Positions 36,328-45,036 of a stretch of DNA of 56,423 bases are shown one piece after another. Source of the stretch: Acidobacteriota bacterium (GTDB lineage Bacteria > Acidobacteriota > Vicinamibacteria > Vicinamibacterales > UBA2999). The position numbers and the translations under genes were made by a program. A model generated the notes under the pieces. That model did not search any database. It was not told where the DNA came from and was given only the letters and a program-made list of their open reading frames with translations. Location: NCBI GenBank assembly GCA_016184455.1, contig JACPCS010000146.1:1-56423 (forward strand). The letters run 5' to 3'. Position 1 is the first letter of the stretch. Each line of letters starts with the position of its first letter.

Positions 36328-37275
36328 TCAGCGCAGGCGCCAGACGAGCACGTCCTTCGACGGCCCGTTGCCGCCGCAGCCGGTGTTGCCGCCGAACACG
36401 AACGCCTGAGTGTCCACGACCGCCGCCGCGGCGGCGTGCCGCCCAGGCGTGAGCGCCGGCAACGCTATCCATCGATCCGTGCCGGGGTCGTACGCCTCGA
36501 CCTCGGTGAACGTGATGCTCGCCTTCGCGTCACGGCATTCACCGCCGGCGTAGACCAGTCGGCCGTCCAGTACAAATGCGGCGCCCGCGCTTCGGGGCGT
36601 GAGGAGCGGCGCGGCCGTCCGCCACGTGTCGGTGGCCGGGTCGTACACGTCATGCCGGCCGGTGTTGTCGACGGTGGCTTCGGTGCGCCCGCCGAACACG
36701 TGGATGCGCCCGCCCGCCACGGCAATGCCGAGATGATCGCGGGCAAGCGGCAGCGGGGCGGCCATGCGCCAGGTATTGGTTGCGGGGTCGTAGATCTCGT
36801 GGGTCGCGACCGTCTTGCGGTCCGGGTCGCGCCCACCGATCGCATGGACGCGCCCGTTGAGCGCGACGACGCCCGGAGCACCGCGCGGGGCGGACAGCGG
36901 CGCGAGCGCGCGCCAGCGATCGGCGGCCGGGTCGTACTCGAAGACGCGGGTCACCGCCCCCACGTGCACGTTGGCGACGAACCCGCCAACCACATAGATC
37001 TTGCCGTCGAGCGCCGCTGCACCCGCGTGCGAGGCCACCGACGGCATCAGCGCGCGCTCCCGCCAGGTGCCCGTCGCCGGATCGTATTCCTGCAGGAGCG
37101 AATTGGCCTCGTTGCCGCGCGAGTTCCCGGAAATGAGATACACCTTCCCGTTCACCACGGCCGCGGTCGTTTCCGACCGCTCGAACGGCATCGATGCGTG
37201 CAGCGACCAGCCGGGCCCGCCCTGGGCGAGCGCCAGCGCGGGAATCAGCACCAAGACGCCGAAGATCGGTTTCAT
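36328..37275 (-). CDS. Secreted kelch-repeat beta-propeller protein
   Basis: 315 residues with a signal peptide (LVLIPALALAQ). Six kelch repeats show the double-Gly and YDPATxTW pattern: NGKVYLISGNS / EYDPATGTW, DGKIYVVGGF / EYDPAADRW, NGRVHAIGGRD / IYDPATNTW, GGRIHVFGGRT / VYDPATDTW, DGRLVYAGGE / AYDPGTDRW, and VFGGNTGCGG. Kelch propellers bind proteins or act as sialidase/mutarotase-like enzymes. Its ATG overlaps the stop of the omega-aminotransferase gene (ATGA), so it is the fourth coupled gene of the pyrimidine operon, an unexpected partner. Confidence 0.88.
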   Translation of the reverse strand: MKPIFGVLVLIPALALAQGGPGWSLHASMPFERSETTAAVVNGKVYLISGNSRGNEANSLLQEYDPATGTWRERALMPSVASHAGAAALDGKIYVVGGFVANVHVGAVTRVFEYDPAADRWRALAPLSAPRGAPGVVALNGRVHAIGGRDPDRKTVATHEIYDPATNTWRMAAPLPLARDHLGIAVAGGRIHVFGGRTEATVDNTGRHDVYDPATDTWRTAAPLLTPRSAGAAFVLDGRLVYAGGECRDAKASITFTEVEAYDPGTDRWIALPALTPGRHAAAAAVVDTQAFVFGGNTGCGGNGPSKDVLVWRLR

Positions 37276-38582
37276 GTCTCCACCGCCTTGTCAGTGATGG
37301 TCACCCCGCGGTCGATGATCGCGAAGGCCTCGCGCAGCTCGGCCTCCGAGATGCACAACGGCGGGTTCGTGAAGAAGGAGTTCCACCGCACGAACGTGAA
37401 CAGCCCTTCCTGCCGGAAGAACGTCCCGAGCGCCGCCATCTCCGGCGACGTGCCGCCAAACGGGGCCATCGGCTCCCGCGTGCGCCGGTTGCGCACCAGC
37501 TCGATGAGCCCGAACAGACCGATCGACCGGACCGCCCCGACCGACGGATGTCGCGCGGCCAGATCCTCGAGGAGCCGGCGCATCAGCACGCCGCGCTCGC
37601 GGGCGCGATCGATGAGCCGGTCCTCCTCGTAGACCGCAAGCGTCGCCAGCGCCGCCGCGCACGCCACGGCATGGCTGCTGTAGGTGAGGCCGCCCGGAAA
37701 CGGCTTGTCCCGAAACGCGTCGGCGATCGCCTGTCGCATCCCGACGGCACCGAGCGGGACATACGCGCTCGTCAGCCCCTTGGCCATCGTCATCAGATCC
37801 GGCACGACGCCCCAATGCTCGATGGCAAACCATTTCCCCGTGCGGCCGAACCCGCTCATCACCTCGTCGGCAATCATCAGGATCCCGTAGCGGTCGCAGA
37901 GCGCCCGCACGCCCTGCATGTAGCCGTCGGGCGGGATCAGAATGCCGTTCGTCCCGGTGACCGACTCGAGCATGATGGCCGCAATCGTCGGCGGACCTTC
38001 GAGCTGGATGACCTCCTCCAGACGCTGAAGTGCGTCGTCGGCCGAATCCTCTTCCCGCTGCACGCCGTGGTACCAGTCGACGACGTGGACAAAGCCGGGC
38101 ATCGGCGGCTGCATCCAGGCGCGCGGCTCGCCGGTGGCGGCCAGCGCGGCCGCCGTGGCGCCGTGGTACGAGCGATAGCGCGACACGATCTTCGGACGCC
38201 CGGTGAATGCGCGTGCGATCTTGATGGCGTTCTCGATCGATTCGGCGCCGCCGTTGGTGAAGAAGAAGACGTTGATGTCCCCTGGCGTGATCTCGGCGAG
38301 CTTCGCACCGAGCCTGGCGCGCGACTCGGTCGCCATGCCGCCCGGTGTGACGTAGCAAAGCGCCTCCGCCTGGCGGTGCATCGCCTCGATGACGCGCGTG
38401 TCGCCGTGGCCGATGTTCACGCACATCAGCTGGCTGTTGAGGTCGATGAAGCGCTTGCCCTCCGGCGTCCAGAAGTAAATGCCCTCGGCGCGCGCCACCG
38501 GAATCGGATCGACCGTTCCCTGGACGGCCCACTCGAAGATGGTGTGCCGCTTCGAGAGCGCGACGATTTCCTCGCCGGTCAT
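37272..38582 (-). CDS. Class III (omega-amino acid) aminotransferase
   Basis: 436 residues. PLP Lys268 lies in MTMAKGLTSAYVPLGAV, with the cofactor Asp239 in MIADEVMSGFGRTGKW and GGAESIENAIKIARAF as the phosphate loop. In this operon it most likely transfers the amino group of beta-alanine (or 3-aminoisobutyrate) to pyruvate or 2-oxoglutarate, giving malonate semialdehyde, the last step of reductive pyrimidine breakdown. Its start overlaps the dihydropyrimidinase stop by 4 bases and its stop overlaps the kelch start by 4. The substrate assignment rests on context. Confidence 0.9.
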   Translation of the reverse strand: MTGEEIVALSKRHTIFEWAVQGTVDPIPVARAEGIYFWTPEGKRFIDLNSQLMCVNIGHGDTRVIEAMHRQAEALCYVTPGGMATESRARLGAKLAEITPGDINVFFFTNGGAESIENAIKIARAFTGRPKIVSRYRSYHGATAAALAATGEPRAWMQPPMPGFVHVVDWYHGVQREEDSADDALQRLEEVIQLEGPPTIAAIMLESVTGTNGILIPPDGYMQGVRALCDRYGILMIADEVMSGFGRTGKWFAIEHWGVVPDLMTMAKGLTSAYVPLGAVGMRQAIADAFRDKPFPGGLTYSSHAVACAAALATLAVYEEDRLIDRARERGVLMRRLLEDLAARHPSVGAVRSIGLFGLIELVRNRRTREPMAPFGGTSPEMAALGTFFRQEGLFTFVRWNSFFTNPPLCISEAELREAFAIIDRGVTITDKAVET

Positions 38583-39952
38583 CGGGTGCTTCGCCGCAGG
38601 AACGTACCGCTTCCGGCGCGGCCGGTGAACGTGCCGTTCTCGATGATGACGCGGCCGCGCGAGATGACGGTCTCGGTCACGCCGGTCACCCGGCGGCCTT
38701 CGTACGGGTTGTAGTCGACGCGCATGTGATGGGTCTTCGCAGAGAGTGTCAGCTGTTTGTTGGGATCGAAGATGACGATATCGGCATCAGAGCCTGGCGC
38801 GATCGTGCCTTTGCGCGGAAAGAGGCCGAAGATCTTCGCGGGCGCGGTGGATGTCAGCTCGACAAACCGGTTGAGCGAAATCCGCCCGGCGTGTACGCCG
38901 CCATCATAGACGAGGCTCATGCGGGTCTCGATTCCGGGCGCCCCGTTCGGGATCTTCGAAAAGTCGTCCGTGCCCAGGGTCTTCTGCTCCTTCATGCAGA
39001 ACGGACAGTGATCGGTCGAGACGACCTGCAGGTCGTTGAATGCGAGGCCGCGCCAGAGCCGCGCCTGCGTCTCCTTGGGCCGCAGCGGCGGGCTCATCAC
39101 GTACTTCGCCCCGTCGAACCCCGGCTCCTCGTAATTGTCATAGGAGAGAAACAGGTACTGCGGGCACGTTTCGGCGTACGCCGGCAGGCCACGGTCGCGC
39201 GCCTCGGTCACCATCTCGAGCGCCTCGGCGGCCGAGAGGTGCACGATGTAGATCGGCACGTCGGCCATTTCGGCGAGCGCAATGGCCCGGGAGGTCGCCT
39301 CCGCCTCGGCGCGTGCGGGCCGCGTGAGCGCGTGATACTTGGGCGCAGTCCTGCCCTCGGCGAGCGCCCGCTTGACCAGCACGTCGATCACGCCGCCGTT
39401 CTCGGCGTGCATGCAGATGGTGCCGCCGTTCTTCCCCGTCCGCAGCAGCGCCCGAAAGATGCTCCCATCGTCGAGCATGAAGACGCCCGGATATGCCATG
39501 AACAGCTTGAAGGAGGTGATGCCCTCACCGACGAGCGCGTCCATCTCCTGCTCCACCTGATCCGAGAGATCCGTGATGATCATGTGGAAGCCGTAGTCGA
39601 TGGCCGCCTTGCCCTGCGCCTTCTGCATCCACGTCTCCCAGGCGTGGTGCAGCGTCTGCCCCTTGTACTGAATCGCGAAATCGACGATGGTGGTCGTCCC
39701 GCCGTGCGCGGCCGCAATCGTGCCCGACTCGAAATCGTCGGCCGACGTGGTGCCGCCGAACGGCATGTCGAGATGCGTGTGGACGTCGATGCCGCCCGGC
39801 AGGACGTATTTGCCCGCGGCGTCGATCACCCGATCGGCAGCGATATTCAGCGAGGAACCGATGACGGCGACCTTCTCGCCGTCGACGAACACGTCGCCGC
39901 GGTACTGATCCGTGGCGGTCACGACCGTGCCGCCCGTGACGAGCAGCGTCAC
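38579..39952 (-). CDS. hydA: Dihydropyrimidinase (D-hydantoinase family)
   Basis: 457 residues from GTG 39952, which overlaps the beta-ureidopropionase stop (GTGA). The dinuclear metal site is complete: His58 and His60 in GGIDVHTHLDMPFGG, the Lys149 that is carboxylated (GITSFKLFMAYPG), and His in MHAENGG and YIVHLSA, and Asp in STDHCPF. It opens dihydrouracil/dihydrothymine to N-carbamoyl-beta-alanine. Length and order match the family. It is the second of four overlapping minus-strand genes of the pathway. Confidence 0.94.
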   Translation of the reverse strand: MTLLVTGGTVVTATDQYRGDVFVDGEKVAVIGSSLNIAADRVIDAAGKYVLPGGIDVHTHLDMPFGGTTSADDFESGTIAAAHGGTTTIVDFAIQYKGQTLHHAWETWMQKAQGKAAIDYGFHMIITDLSDQVEQEMDALVGEGITSFKLFMAYPGVFMLDDGSIFRALLRTGKNGGTICMHAENGGVIDVLVKRALAEGRTAPKYHALTRPARAEAEATSRAIALAEMADVPIYIVHLSAAEALEMVTEARDRGLPAYAETCPQYLFLSYDNYEEPGFDGAKYVMSPPLRPKETQARLWRGLAFNDLQVVSTDHCPFCMKEQKTLGTDDFSKIPNGAPGIETRMSLVYDGGVHAGRISLNRFVELTSTAPAKIFGLFPRKGTIAPGSDADIVIFDPNKQLTLSAKTHHMRVDYNPYEGRRVTGVTETVISRGRVIIENGTFTGRAGSGTFLRRSTR

Positions 39953-40821
39953 GGCAACTGCCCCACCATCGCGCCGTAACTCTCAGGACGACGATCGCGA
40001 TAGAACTGCCACACGCGCCGGACCTCCTCGATCAGGTCGAGGTCCATCTCGGCGACCACGAGCTCGGTCTTGTCCTCCGAGCCGATCGCGAGAAAGTTGC
40101 CGCGCGGATCGACGAAGTAGGACGAGCCGTAGAAGCGGCCGATGTTCCACGGGGCCTCGGTGCCCACGCGGTTGCTGCAGCCCATGAAGTATCCGTTGGC
40201 GACCGCGTGCGCCGGCTGCTCCAGCTTCCACAGGTACTGCGACAGCCCGGCGACCGTTGCCGACGGATTGAAGACGATCTCCGCGCCGTTCAGACCGAGG
40301 ATGCGTGCGCCCTCGGGGAAGTGCCGGTCGTAGCAGATGTACACGCCGATCGTGGCACACCGCGTCTTGAAGACCGGGTATCCGAGGTTGCCGGGCTTGA
40401 AGAAGTACTTCTCCCAGAAGCCCGACGTGTGCGGGATGTGGTTCTTGCGGTACTTGCCGAGATAGGTGCCGTCGGCGTCGTAGACGGCGGCGGTGTTGTA
40501 GTAGACGCCCGCCTGCTCGCGCTCGTACACCGGCACGACCATCGCCATCTGGTACGTGCGCGCGTACTGCGCCATGAGCTCGGTCGTCGGCCCGGGCACG
40601 GGCTCGGCGAGGTCGTACCAGTGCGCGTCTTGTGACGGGCAGAAGTACGGGCCGTTGAACACCTCCTGGAGACCGAGAACCTGCACGCCGCGGCGCCCCG
40701 CCTCCTCGACGAGCGGAATGTGCACGTCGATGGCGGCCTGGCGAATCTTCTCGATCGGCAGCGCAGGATCGGTCAGGGGCGCGGCCGCCTGAATCAGGCC
40801 GCCGACAACACGTCGTGGCAT
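39949..40821 (-). CDS. Beta-ureidopropionase (nitrilase superfamily)
   Basis: 290 residues with the nitrilase triad Glu53 (LGLQEVF), Lys126 (KYRKNHIPH) and Cys163 (YICYDRHFPE). GPYFCPSQ and the WNIGRFYGSSYFVDPRG block fit N-carbamoyl-beta-alanine amidohydrolase. It releases CO2 and ammonia from N-carbamoyl-beta-alanine to give beta-alanine. It is the first of four overlapping genes (this, hydA, aminotransferase, kelch). A 36-base gap with a perfect hairpin separates it from the MmgE/PrpD gene upstream. Confidence 0.92.
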   Translation of the reverse strand: MPRRVVGGLIQAAAPLTDPALPIEKIRQAAIDVHIPLVEEAGRRGVQVLGLQEVFNGPYFCPSQDAHWYDLAEPVPGPTTELMAQYARTYQMAMVVPVYEREQAGVYYNTAAVYDADGTYLGKYRKNHIPHTSGFWEKYFFKPGNLGYPVFKTRCATIGVYICYDRHFPEGARILGLNGAEIVFNPSATVAGLSQYLWKLEQPAHAVANGYFMGCSNRVGTEAPWNIGRFYGSSYFVDPRGNFLAIGSEDKTELVVAEMDLDLIEEVRRVWQFYRDRRPESYGAMVGQLP

Positions 40822-40847
40822 CGAGGGTTCTCCGCTCGTTGTGGTGG

Positions 40848-40869
40848 GCGGAGGGCTTCAGCCCTCCGC
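40848..40869 (-). terminator. Perfect 10-base hairpin with the MmgE/PrpD stop codon at its loop
   Basis: GCGGAGGGCT (40848-40857) and AGCCCTCCGC (40860-40869) pair completely around a two-base loop. The TGA of the upstream gene (40860-40858) occupies the loop and first stem base. The hairpin therefore contains the last three sense codons. No T-run follows. It may attenuate or process the transcript before the ureidopropionase gene. Confidence 0.55.
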
Positions 40870-42339
40870 GAGCGCCGATCGCACGAAATCGCGGACGTTC
40901 GCAATCTGCTCGATCGCGTGGACGCGGCGGATGACCTCCTCGGTCCGCTGCGATCCGATGACCGGCGCCATCAGGTCCCGCACCTTCTCATTGAGGCCCT
41001 CGGCGGACACCGGGTTTTCCTTGGTCCCCGGTGCATGGCGGGTGAAATGGCTGACGCGTCGGCCGTCGCGCAGCGTGACCTCGACCAGGCCGCTCCGCGG
41101 CGCCTCGGGGACGACGAGCGCCCGGTCGCCGACGAGCTCCACGCGCTTCATGACCGCGGTCACGCGCGGATCCTTCATCTTCTCGAAGGAATGGCTGTCG
41201 GCGAACGAGACGGCGCCCTCGAGCAGGCCGACGGCCAGCACGTAATAGATATTGACGTCGGGCATCGCGCGCCCGTTGACGACCTGCGCGCCGTCCGAGG
41301 GCAGCCGCGCCACGATGCGCTCCACGTTGTCGGCCGTCAGACCGTGCTGCCGTCGCAGCGTGAGGAGCGCGTCGAGCGGCGCCTGAATGGGATAGCCGAC
41401 CGAGAACGTCTTGATCGCGGTCTCGGTGACCCAGAACCGCGAGCCGAGCCCCGCCACCATCTCTTCCGGCCGGGGCTCGGTCGACAGCGCCTCGATCATG
41501 TTGTGCTCGCCGTCGAGCACTTCCGCGACGCCCGTGAATCCGGCCTGCACCATCAGCGCGGCGCTGACGCCGTTGCGCGCGCCCATGCCGCCGAAGTCGA
41601 ACGCCTTCTCGATGTGCTCGTTGTCGCGAACCCAGCTCCAGAGCCCCGACACCTGCTGGGCCGCGTACGAGAGCGCGTACCGCATCTGCTGTTCGTTGAG
41701 GCGCGCGAGCGACGCCGCCGCGCCGACGGCGCCGAAGGTCGCGCTCGTCCCCTCGGCGCTTCGATGCGTCCCGCGCACGTGGTCGGGACCGAGCGCCATG
41801 AGAAACCGGCAGCAGAGGTCGTAGCCGAGCACCACCGCGCGGAGCAGCTCCGTGCCCGATCGTCCCTCGCGCTCCGCGATCGCGAACGCAGCGGGAACGA
41901 CGGCGCAGCCGGGATGCGCCTTGGTAATCGGCTCGAAATCGTCGGTCTCGTCGGCGTGCGCGCACATGCCGTTCGCCAGCGCGGCATTGATCGCAGTGGT
42001 CCGGATGTTCGTGGTCAGCACGGAGGCCTCCGGCGTACCGCCCTGCGTGCGGACGAAGGCGATCGCCGCTTCACCCGGCTTCATCCGCGCGCCTGAGACG
42101 ATCGCGCCGAACGTGTCGAGAATGCGGTGCTTCGCCTCGCGCACCGCGTCGGCAGGCAGATCGCGGTCGCGCGCCGATGCCATGTAGCGCGCGAGCCGGC
42201 CCGTGATGTCACCCGGGCCCGAGCGTGATTCGTTCTGGCCGGCACGTGCCGAGATGGGCACCCCGGCGGCGGCCACCAGTCCACCTGCGGTCTTCAACAC
42301 GCGTCGCCGGCTCAAGCCGTCTTTCGCCATGCGCGGCAT
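40858..42339 (-). CDS. MmgE/PrpD family protein, Tat-exported
   Basis: 493 residues from ATG 42339 (a second ATG three codons later is possible). LSRRRVLKTAGGLVAAAGVP is a twin-arginine signal, unusual because 2-methylcitrate dehydratases are cytoplasmic. The MmgE/PrpD fold is recognisable in LPADAVREAKHRILDTFGAIVSGA, NGMCAHADETDDFEPITKAHPGCAVVPAA (catalytic-site His/Asp region about residues 120-145), and DGEHNMIEALS. It lies divergent from preA and upstream of the pyrimidine operon. The substrate is unknown; a hydro-lyase or isomerase acting in the periplasm is inference. Confidence 0.83.
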   Translation of the reverse strand: MPRMAKDGLSRRRVLKTAGGLVAAAGVPISARAGQNESRSGPGDITGRLARYMASARDRDLPADAVREAKHRILDTFGAIVSGARMKPGEAAIAFVRTQGGTPEASVLTTNIRTTAINAALANGMCAHADETDDFEPITKAHPGCAVVPAAFAIAEREGRSGTELLRAVVLGYDLCCRFLMALGPDHVRGTHRSAEGTSATFGAVGAAASLARLNEQQMRYALSYAAQQVSGLWSWVRDNEHIEKAFDFGGMGARNGVSAALMVQAGFTGVAEVLDGEHNMIEALSTEPRPEEMVAGLGSRFWVTETAIKTFSVGYPIQAPLDALLTLRRQHGLTADNVERIVARLPSDGAQVVNGRAMPDVNIYYVLAVGLLEGAVSFADSHSFEKMKDPRVTAVMKRVELVGDRALVVPEAPRSGLVEVTLRDGRRVSHFTRHAPGTKENPVSAEGLNEKVRDLMAPVIGSQRTEEVIRRVHAIEQIANVRDFVRSALAEG

Positions 42340-42347
42340 TATTACGC

Positions 42348-42371
42348 TATAGTCCTCCCTTTCCAAGGGAG
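42348..42371. promoter_or_regulatory. Palindrome giving a ribosome site to both divergent genes
   Basis: CTCCCTT (42355-42361) TCC AAGGGAG (42365-42371) is a perfect 7-base palindrome. On the plus strand its right arm AAGGGAG is the ribosome site of preA, 6 bases before ATG 42378. On the minus strand the same palindrome gives AAGGGAG before MmgE/PrpD. TATAGT (42348-42353) is a candidate -10 for preA. In either RNA the ribosome site could be closed by its own hairpin. Confidence 0.5.
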
Positions 42372-42377
42372 ACACCC

Positions 42378-43505
42378 ATGGCTGTCCAGCTCGCCACGAC
42401 GTTCACGGGCCTGCGGTTCGAGAACCCGTTTCTGCTGTCGTCGGCGCCGCCCACCGAGTCCGAGAGCAACATCATGCGCGCGTTCGAGGCGGGCTGGGGC
42501 GGCGTGGTCACCAAGACGATCGGGCTGCATCCGGTCGTCAACGTCGACGGCCCGAAGACGAAGTTCCTGCGCGCCACGCCGGAGTCGACGCAGCTGTCGA
42601 TGCAGAAGCGGCCCGGCACCGCGCTCCACTCGTCGTGGAACTGGGAGCTCATCTCCGACAAGCCGCTCGACTGGTGGGTGCCGCGCATCGGACGCATCAA
42701 GCAGGCCCATCCGAGCCGGATTCTGGTTGCGTCGATCATGGCCGGTTCCGGCACCGACGAGGAGCTGCGCCACTGGCAGGCGCTCGCCGCGGCGTGCCAG
42801 GACCAGGGCGCCGACGCCCTCGAGCTGAACCTGTCGTGCCCACACATGGACCGCAAGGACATGGGCTCGAACATCGGCAAGGATCAGGGGCTCATCTCGA
42901 TCGTCACGCAGGCGGTGGCCGAAGTGGCGCGCGTGCCGATCTGGGCCAAGCTCACCCCCTCGACCACCGACATCGTGCTGGAGGCGGGCGGCGCATTTCT
43001 CGGCGGCGCCGCGGCCGTCACCTCGTCGAACACCTTTCCGTCGCTTCCGCTCGTCGATCCCGACACGCTCGAGTTCGAGATGAACGTCGACGGCTTCGTG
43101 TCGAGCGGCGGTCTCGGCGGGCCGGCCATCCTGCCGCTGTCGCTGGCGAAGATAGCGCAGCTGACGCAGGCGTTCCCCGACAAGGCGTTTTCAGGCATCG
43201 GCGGCATCGCGTCGTTCGCGCACGCACTCAACTACTTCCTCCTCGGCTGCGGCACGGTGCAGGTGTGCACCGCCGCCATGCTCGACCACGCGATCGGCCC
43301 CAACGTGATCACGGCGCTCATCGCCGGCATGCGCGAGACGATGGAGCGGCACCGGTGGACGAGCCTCGACGACTTCCGGGGCATCCGCCGCGACCGCATC
43401 GTCCCGCACTCGAGGATCCGGAGGCCCGATGCGAAGGCGTATCACGGTGGCTATGACGCCGAGGGGTACGCCGCGGCCGAAACAGCGGAGACGACGGAGC
43501 GCTGA
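42378..43505 (+). CDS. preA: Dihydropyrimidine dehydrogenase subunit PreA, without the ferredoxin tail
   Basis: 375 residues. The FMN-binding barrel of the DPD/PreA family is complete: GLRFENPFLLSSAPPTES, WGGVVTKTIGLHP, ALELNLSCPH, PIWAKLTPST, GFVSSGGLGGPAILPLSL, GIGGIASFAHALNYFLLGCGTVQVCTAAM. It would reduce uracil or thymine to the dihydro form. Usual PreA proteins carry a C-terminal domain with two [4Fe-4S] clusters; here no Cys cluster follows, and the chain ends in an Ala/Glu-rich tail. The partner PreT (FAD/NADPH subunit) is not in the window. The NCS1 permease gene starts 1 base after it. Confidence 0.88.
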   Translation: MAVQLATTFTGLRFENPFLLSSAPPTESESNIMRAFEAGWGGVVTKTIGLHPVVNVDGPKTKFLRATPESTQLSMQKRPGTALHSSWNWELISDKPLDWWVPRIGRIKQAHPSRILVASIMAGSGTDEELRHWQALAAACQDQGADALELNLSCPHMDRKDMGSNIGKDQGLISIVTQAVAEVARVPIWAKLTPSTTDIVLEAGGAFLGGAAAVTSSNTFPSLPLVDPDTLEFEMNVDGFVSSGGLGGPAILPLSLAKIAQLTQAFPDKAFSGIGGIASFAHALNYFLLGCGTVQVCTAAMLDHAIGPNVITALIAGMRETMERHRWTSLDDFRGIRRDRIVPHSRIRRPDAKAYHGGYDAEGYAAAETAETTER

Positions 43506-43506
43506 C

Positions 43507-45036
43507 GTGGCGCTCGCCACGCGAGAGTTCACCGCGCCGACCGAAGACCTCTCCAGCAGTCCGCTCTGGAACGCGGACCTCGCCCCCACGCCGCCCGCGC
43601 GGCGGACCTGGTCGACCTATCACATCGCCGCGCTCTGGATCGGCATGAGCGTGGTGATCACGACCTACACGCTCGCGTCCGGCCTCATGCAGCAGGGCAT
43701 GACGTGGTGGCAGGCGCTCCTCACGATCCTGCTGGGCAACCTCGTCGTGCTGGCACCGATGATCCTCAACGCGCACGCGGGGACGAAATACGGCGTCTCG
43801 TTTCCGATCCTCTGCCGGGCCAGCTTCGGGGTGAAAGGCGCGAACGTCCCGGCGATCCTGCGCGCGCTCGTGGCGTGCGGCTGGTTCGGCATCCAGACGT
43901 GGATCGGCGGCCTCGCGCTGAACGCCCTGCTGGCGGCGGCGGTGCCGCCGTGGAGCACGCTGCCCGGCAACGTCTGGATCGCGTTCGCCATCTTCTGGCT
44001 GGTGCAGGTGGCGGTCATCGTCCGCGGCCTCGAAGGGATCAAGCGGCTCGAAAGCTGGTCGGCGCCGCTGCTCCTCGGCGGCGGGCTGCTGCTCCTCTGG
44101 TGGGCGATCGAGAACGGCGGCGGCCTCGGGCGGATCCTCTCCGAATCGGCGCGGCTGCAACAGGCACAGACGCCCTTCTGGCAGCTGTTCCCGGCCGCGC
44201 TGACGGCCAACGTCGGCTACTGGGCGACGCTCAGCCTGAACATTCCGGACTTCACGCGCTACGCGCGCAGCCAGCGATCGCAGGCGCTCGGCCAGGCACT
44301 TGGCCTGCCGCCCACCATGACCGGCTTCGCGTTCATCGGCGTCGCGGTGACGAGCGCGACGATCGTCCTCTTCGGTGAGGCCATCTGGGATCCGGTGGTA
44401 CTCATTGCACGCATCGGCAACCCTGCCGTGATCATCTTGGGCGCGTTCATCGTGCTCGTCGCGCAGCTCACGACGAACATGGCCGCCAACGTCGTGTCGC
44501 CGGCGAATGATTTCTCGAGCCTCGCCCCGCGCCGCATCAGCTATGTCGCCGGCGGCCTGATCACGGCTGCGATCGGCATCCTGATGATGCCGTGGCGGCT
44601 GTACGCCGACGCCGCGGCGTACATCTTTACGTGGCTCATCGGCTATTCGAGTCTGATGGGCGCCATCGGCGGCATTCTGATCGCCGATTACTGGGTGCTG
44701 CGCCGCCGCGTGCTGGCCCCCGAGGATCTGTTCAAGCTGGAGGGGCGCTACACGTACAGCTCGGGCGTCAATTACCGCGCGATCGCCGCGCTCGTGATCG
44801 CCGTGCTGCCGGTGCTGCCCGGCTTCCTCCGCGCAGCCATGACGCCCGGCGGTCAGGTCGCGGCTCCCGCTCTTCTCGACGCGCTCTACACATATGCCTG
44901 GTTCGTCACCTTCGGCCTGAGCTTCGTCCTGTACCTGATCCTCATGAAATGGCGTGAGCGGCGGATTTCGCGGCGAGATTCAGGCACGTATCCGTTGTTA
45001 TCCGCCCCGCCTGAACCGCCGCGGCGAATTCGGTGA
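43507..45036 (+). CDS. NCS1 family nucleobase/hydantoin permease
   Basis: 509 residues from GTG 43507, one base after the preA stop. About twelve membrane helices. NCS1/Mhp1 signatures: PARRTWSTYHIAALWIGMSVVITTYTLASGLM, LLGNLVVLAPMILNAHAGTKYGVSFPILCRASFG, and NIPDFTRYARSQ. It is a sodium- or proton-coupled importer for uracil, allantoin or hydantoins; the coupling with preA argues for uracil or another pyrimidine. Its last 95 bases overlap the 3' end of the convergent gene, which is unusually long for an overlap. Confidence 0.9.
   Translation: MALATREFTAPTEDLSSSPLWNADLAPTPPARRTWSTYHIAALWIGMSVVITTYTLASGLMQQGMTWWQALLTILLGNLVVLAPMILNAHAGTKYGVSFPILCRASFGVKGANVPAILRALVACGWFGIQTWIGGLALNALLAAAVPPWSTLPGNVWIAFAIFWLVQVAVIVRGLEGIKRLESWSAPLLLGGGLLLLWWAIENGGGLGRILSESARLQQAQTPFWQLFPAALTANVGYWATLSLNIPDFTRYARSQRSQALGQALGLPPTMTGFAFIGVAVTSATIVLFGEAIWDPVVLIARIGNPAVIILGAFIVLVAQLTTNMAANVVSPANDFSSLAPRRISYVAGGLITAAIGILMMPWRLYADAAAYIFTWLIGYSSLMGAIGGILIADYWVLRRRVLAPEDLFKLEGRYTYSSGVNYRAIAALVIAVLPVLPGFLRAAMTPGGQVAAPALLDALYTYAWFVTFGLSFVLYLILMKWRERRISRRDSGTYPLLSAPPEPPRRIR

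Noticed and set aside
34415-36409. A 664-codon open frame on the plus strand
   Set aside because: It runs antisense to the amidohydrolase and beta-barrel genes, shows only Arg/Ala/His-rich composition and no domain; a shadow of G+C-rich coding DNA.
42840-42890. Loss of a catalytic Cys in PreA (MGSNIGKD against the animal DPD loop with Cys)
   Set aside because: From memory bacterial PreA proteins also lack that Cys at this loop position, so the difference is likely a family feature and not damage.
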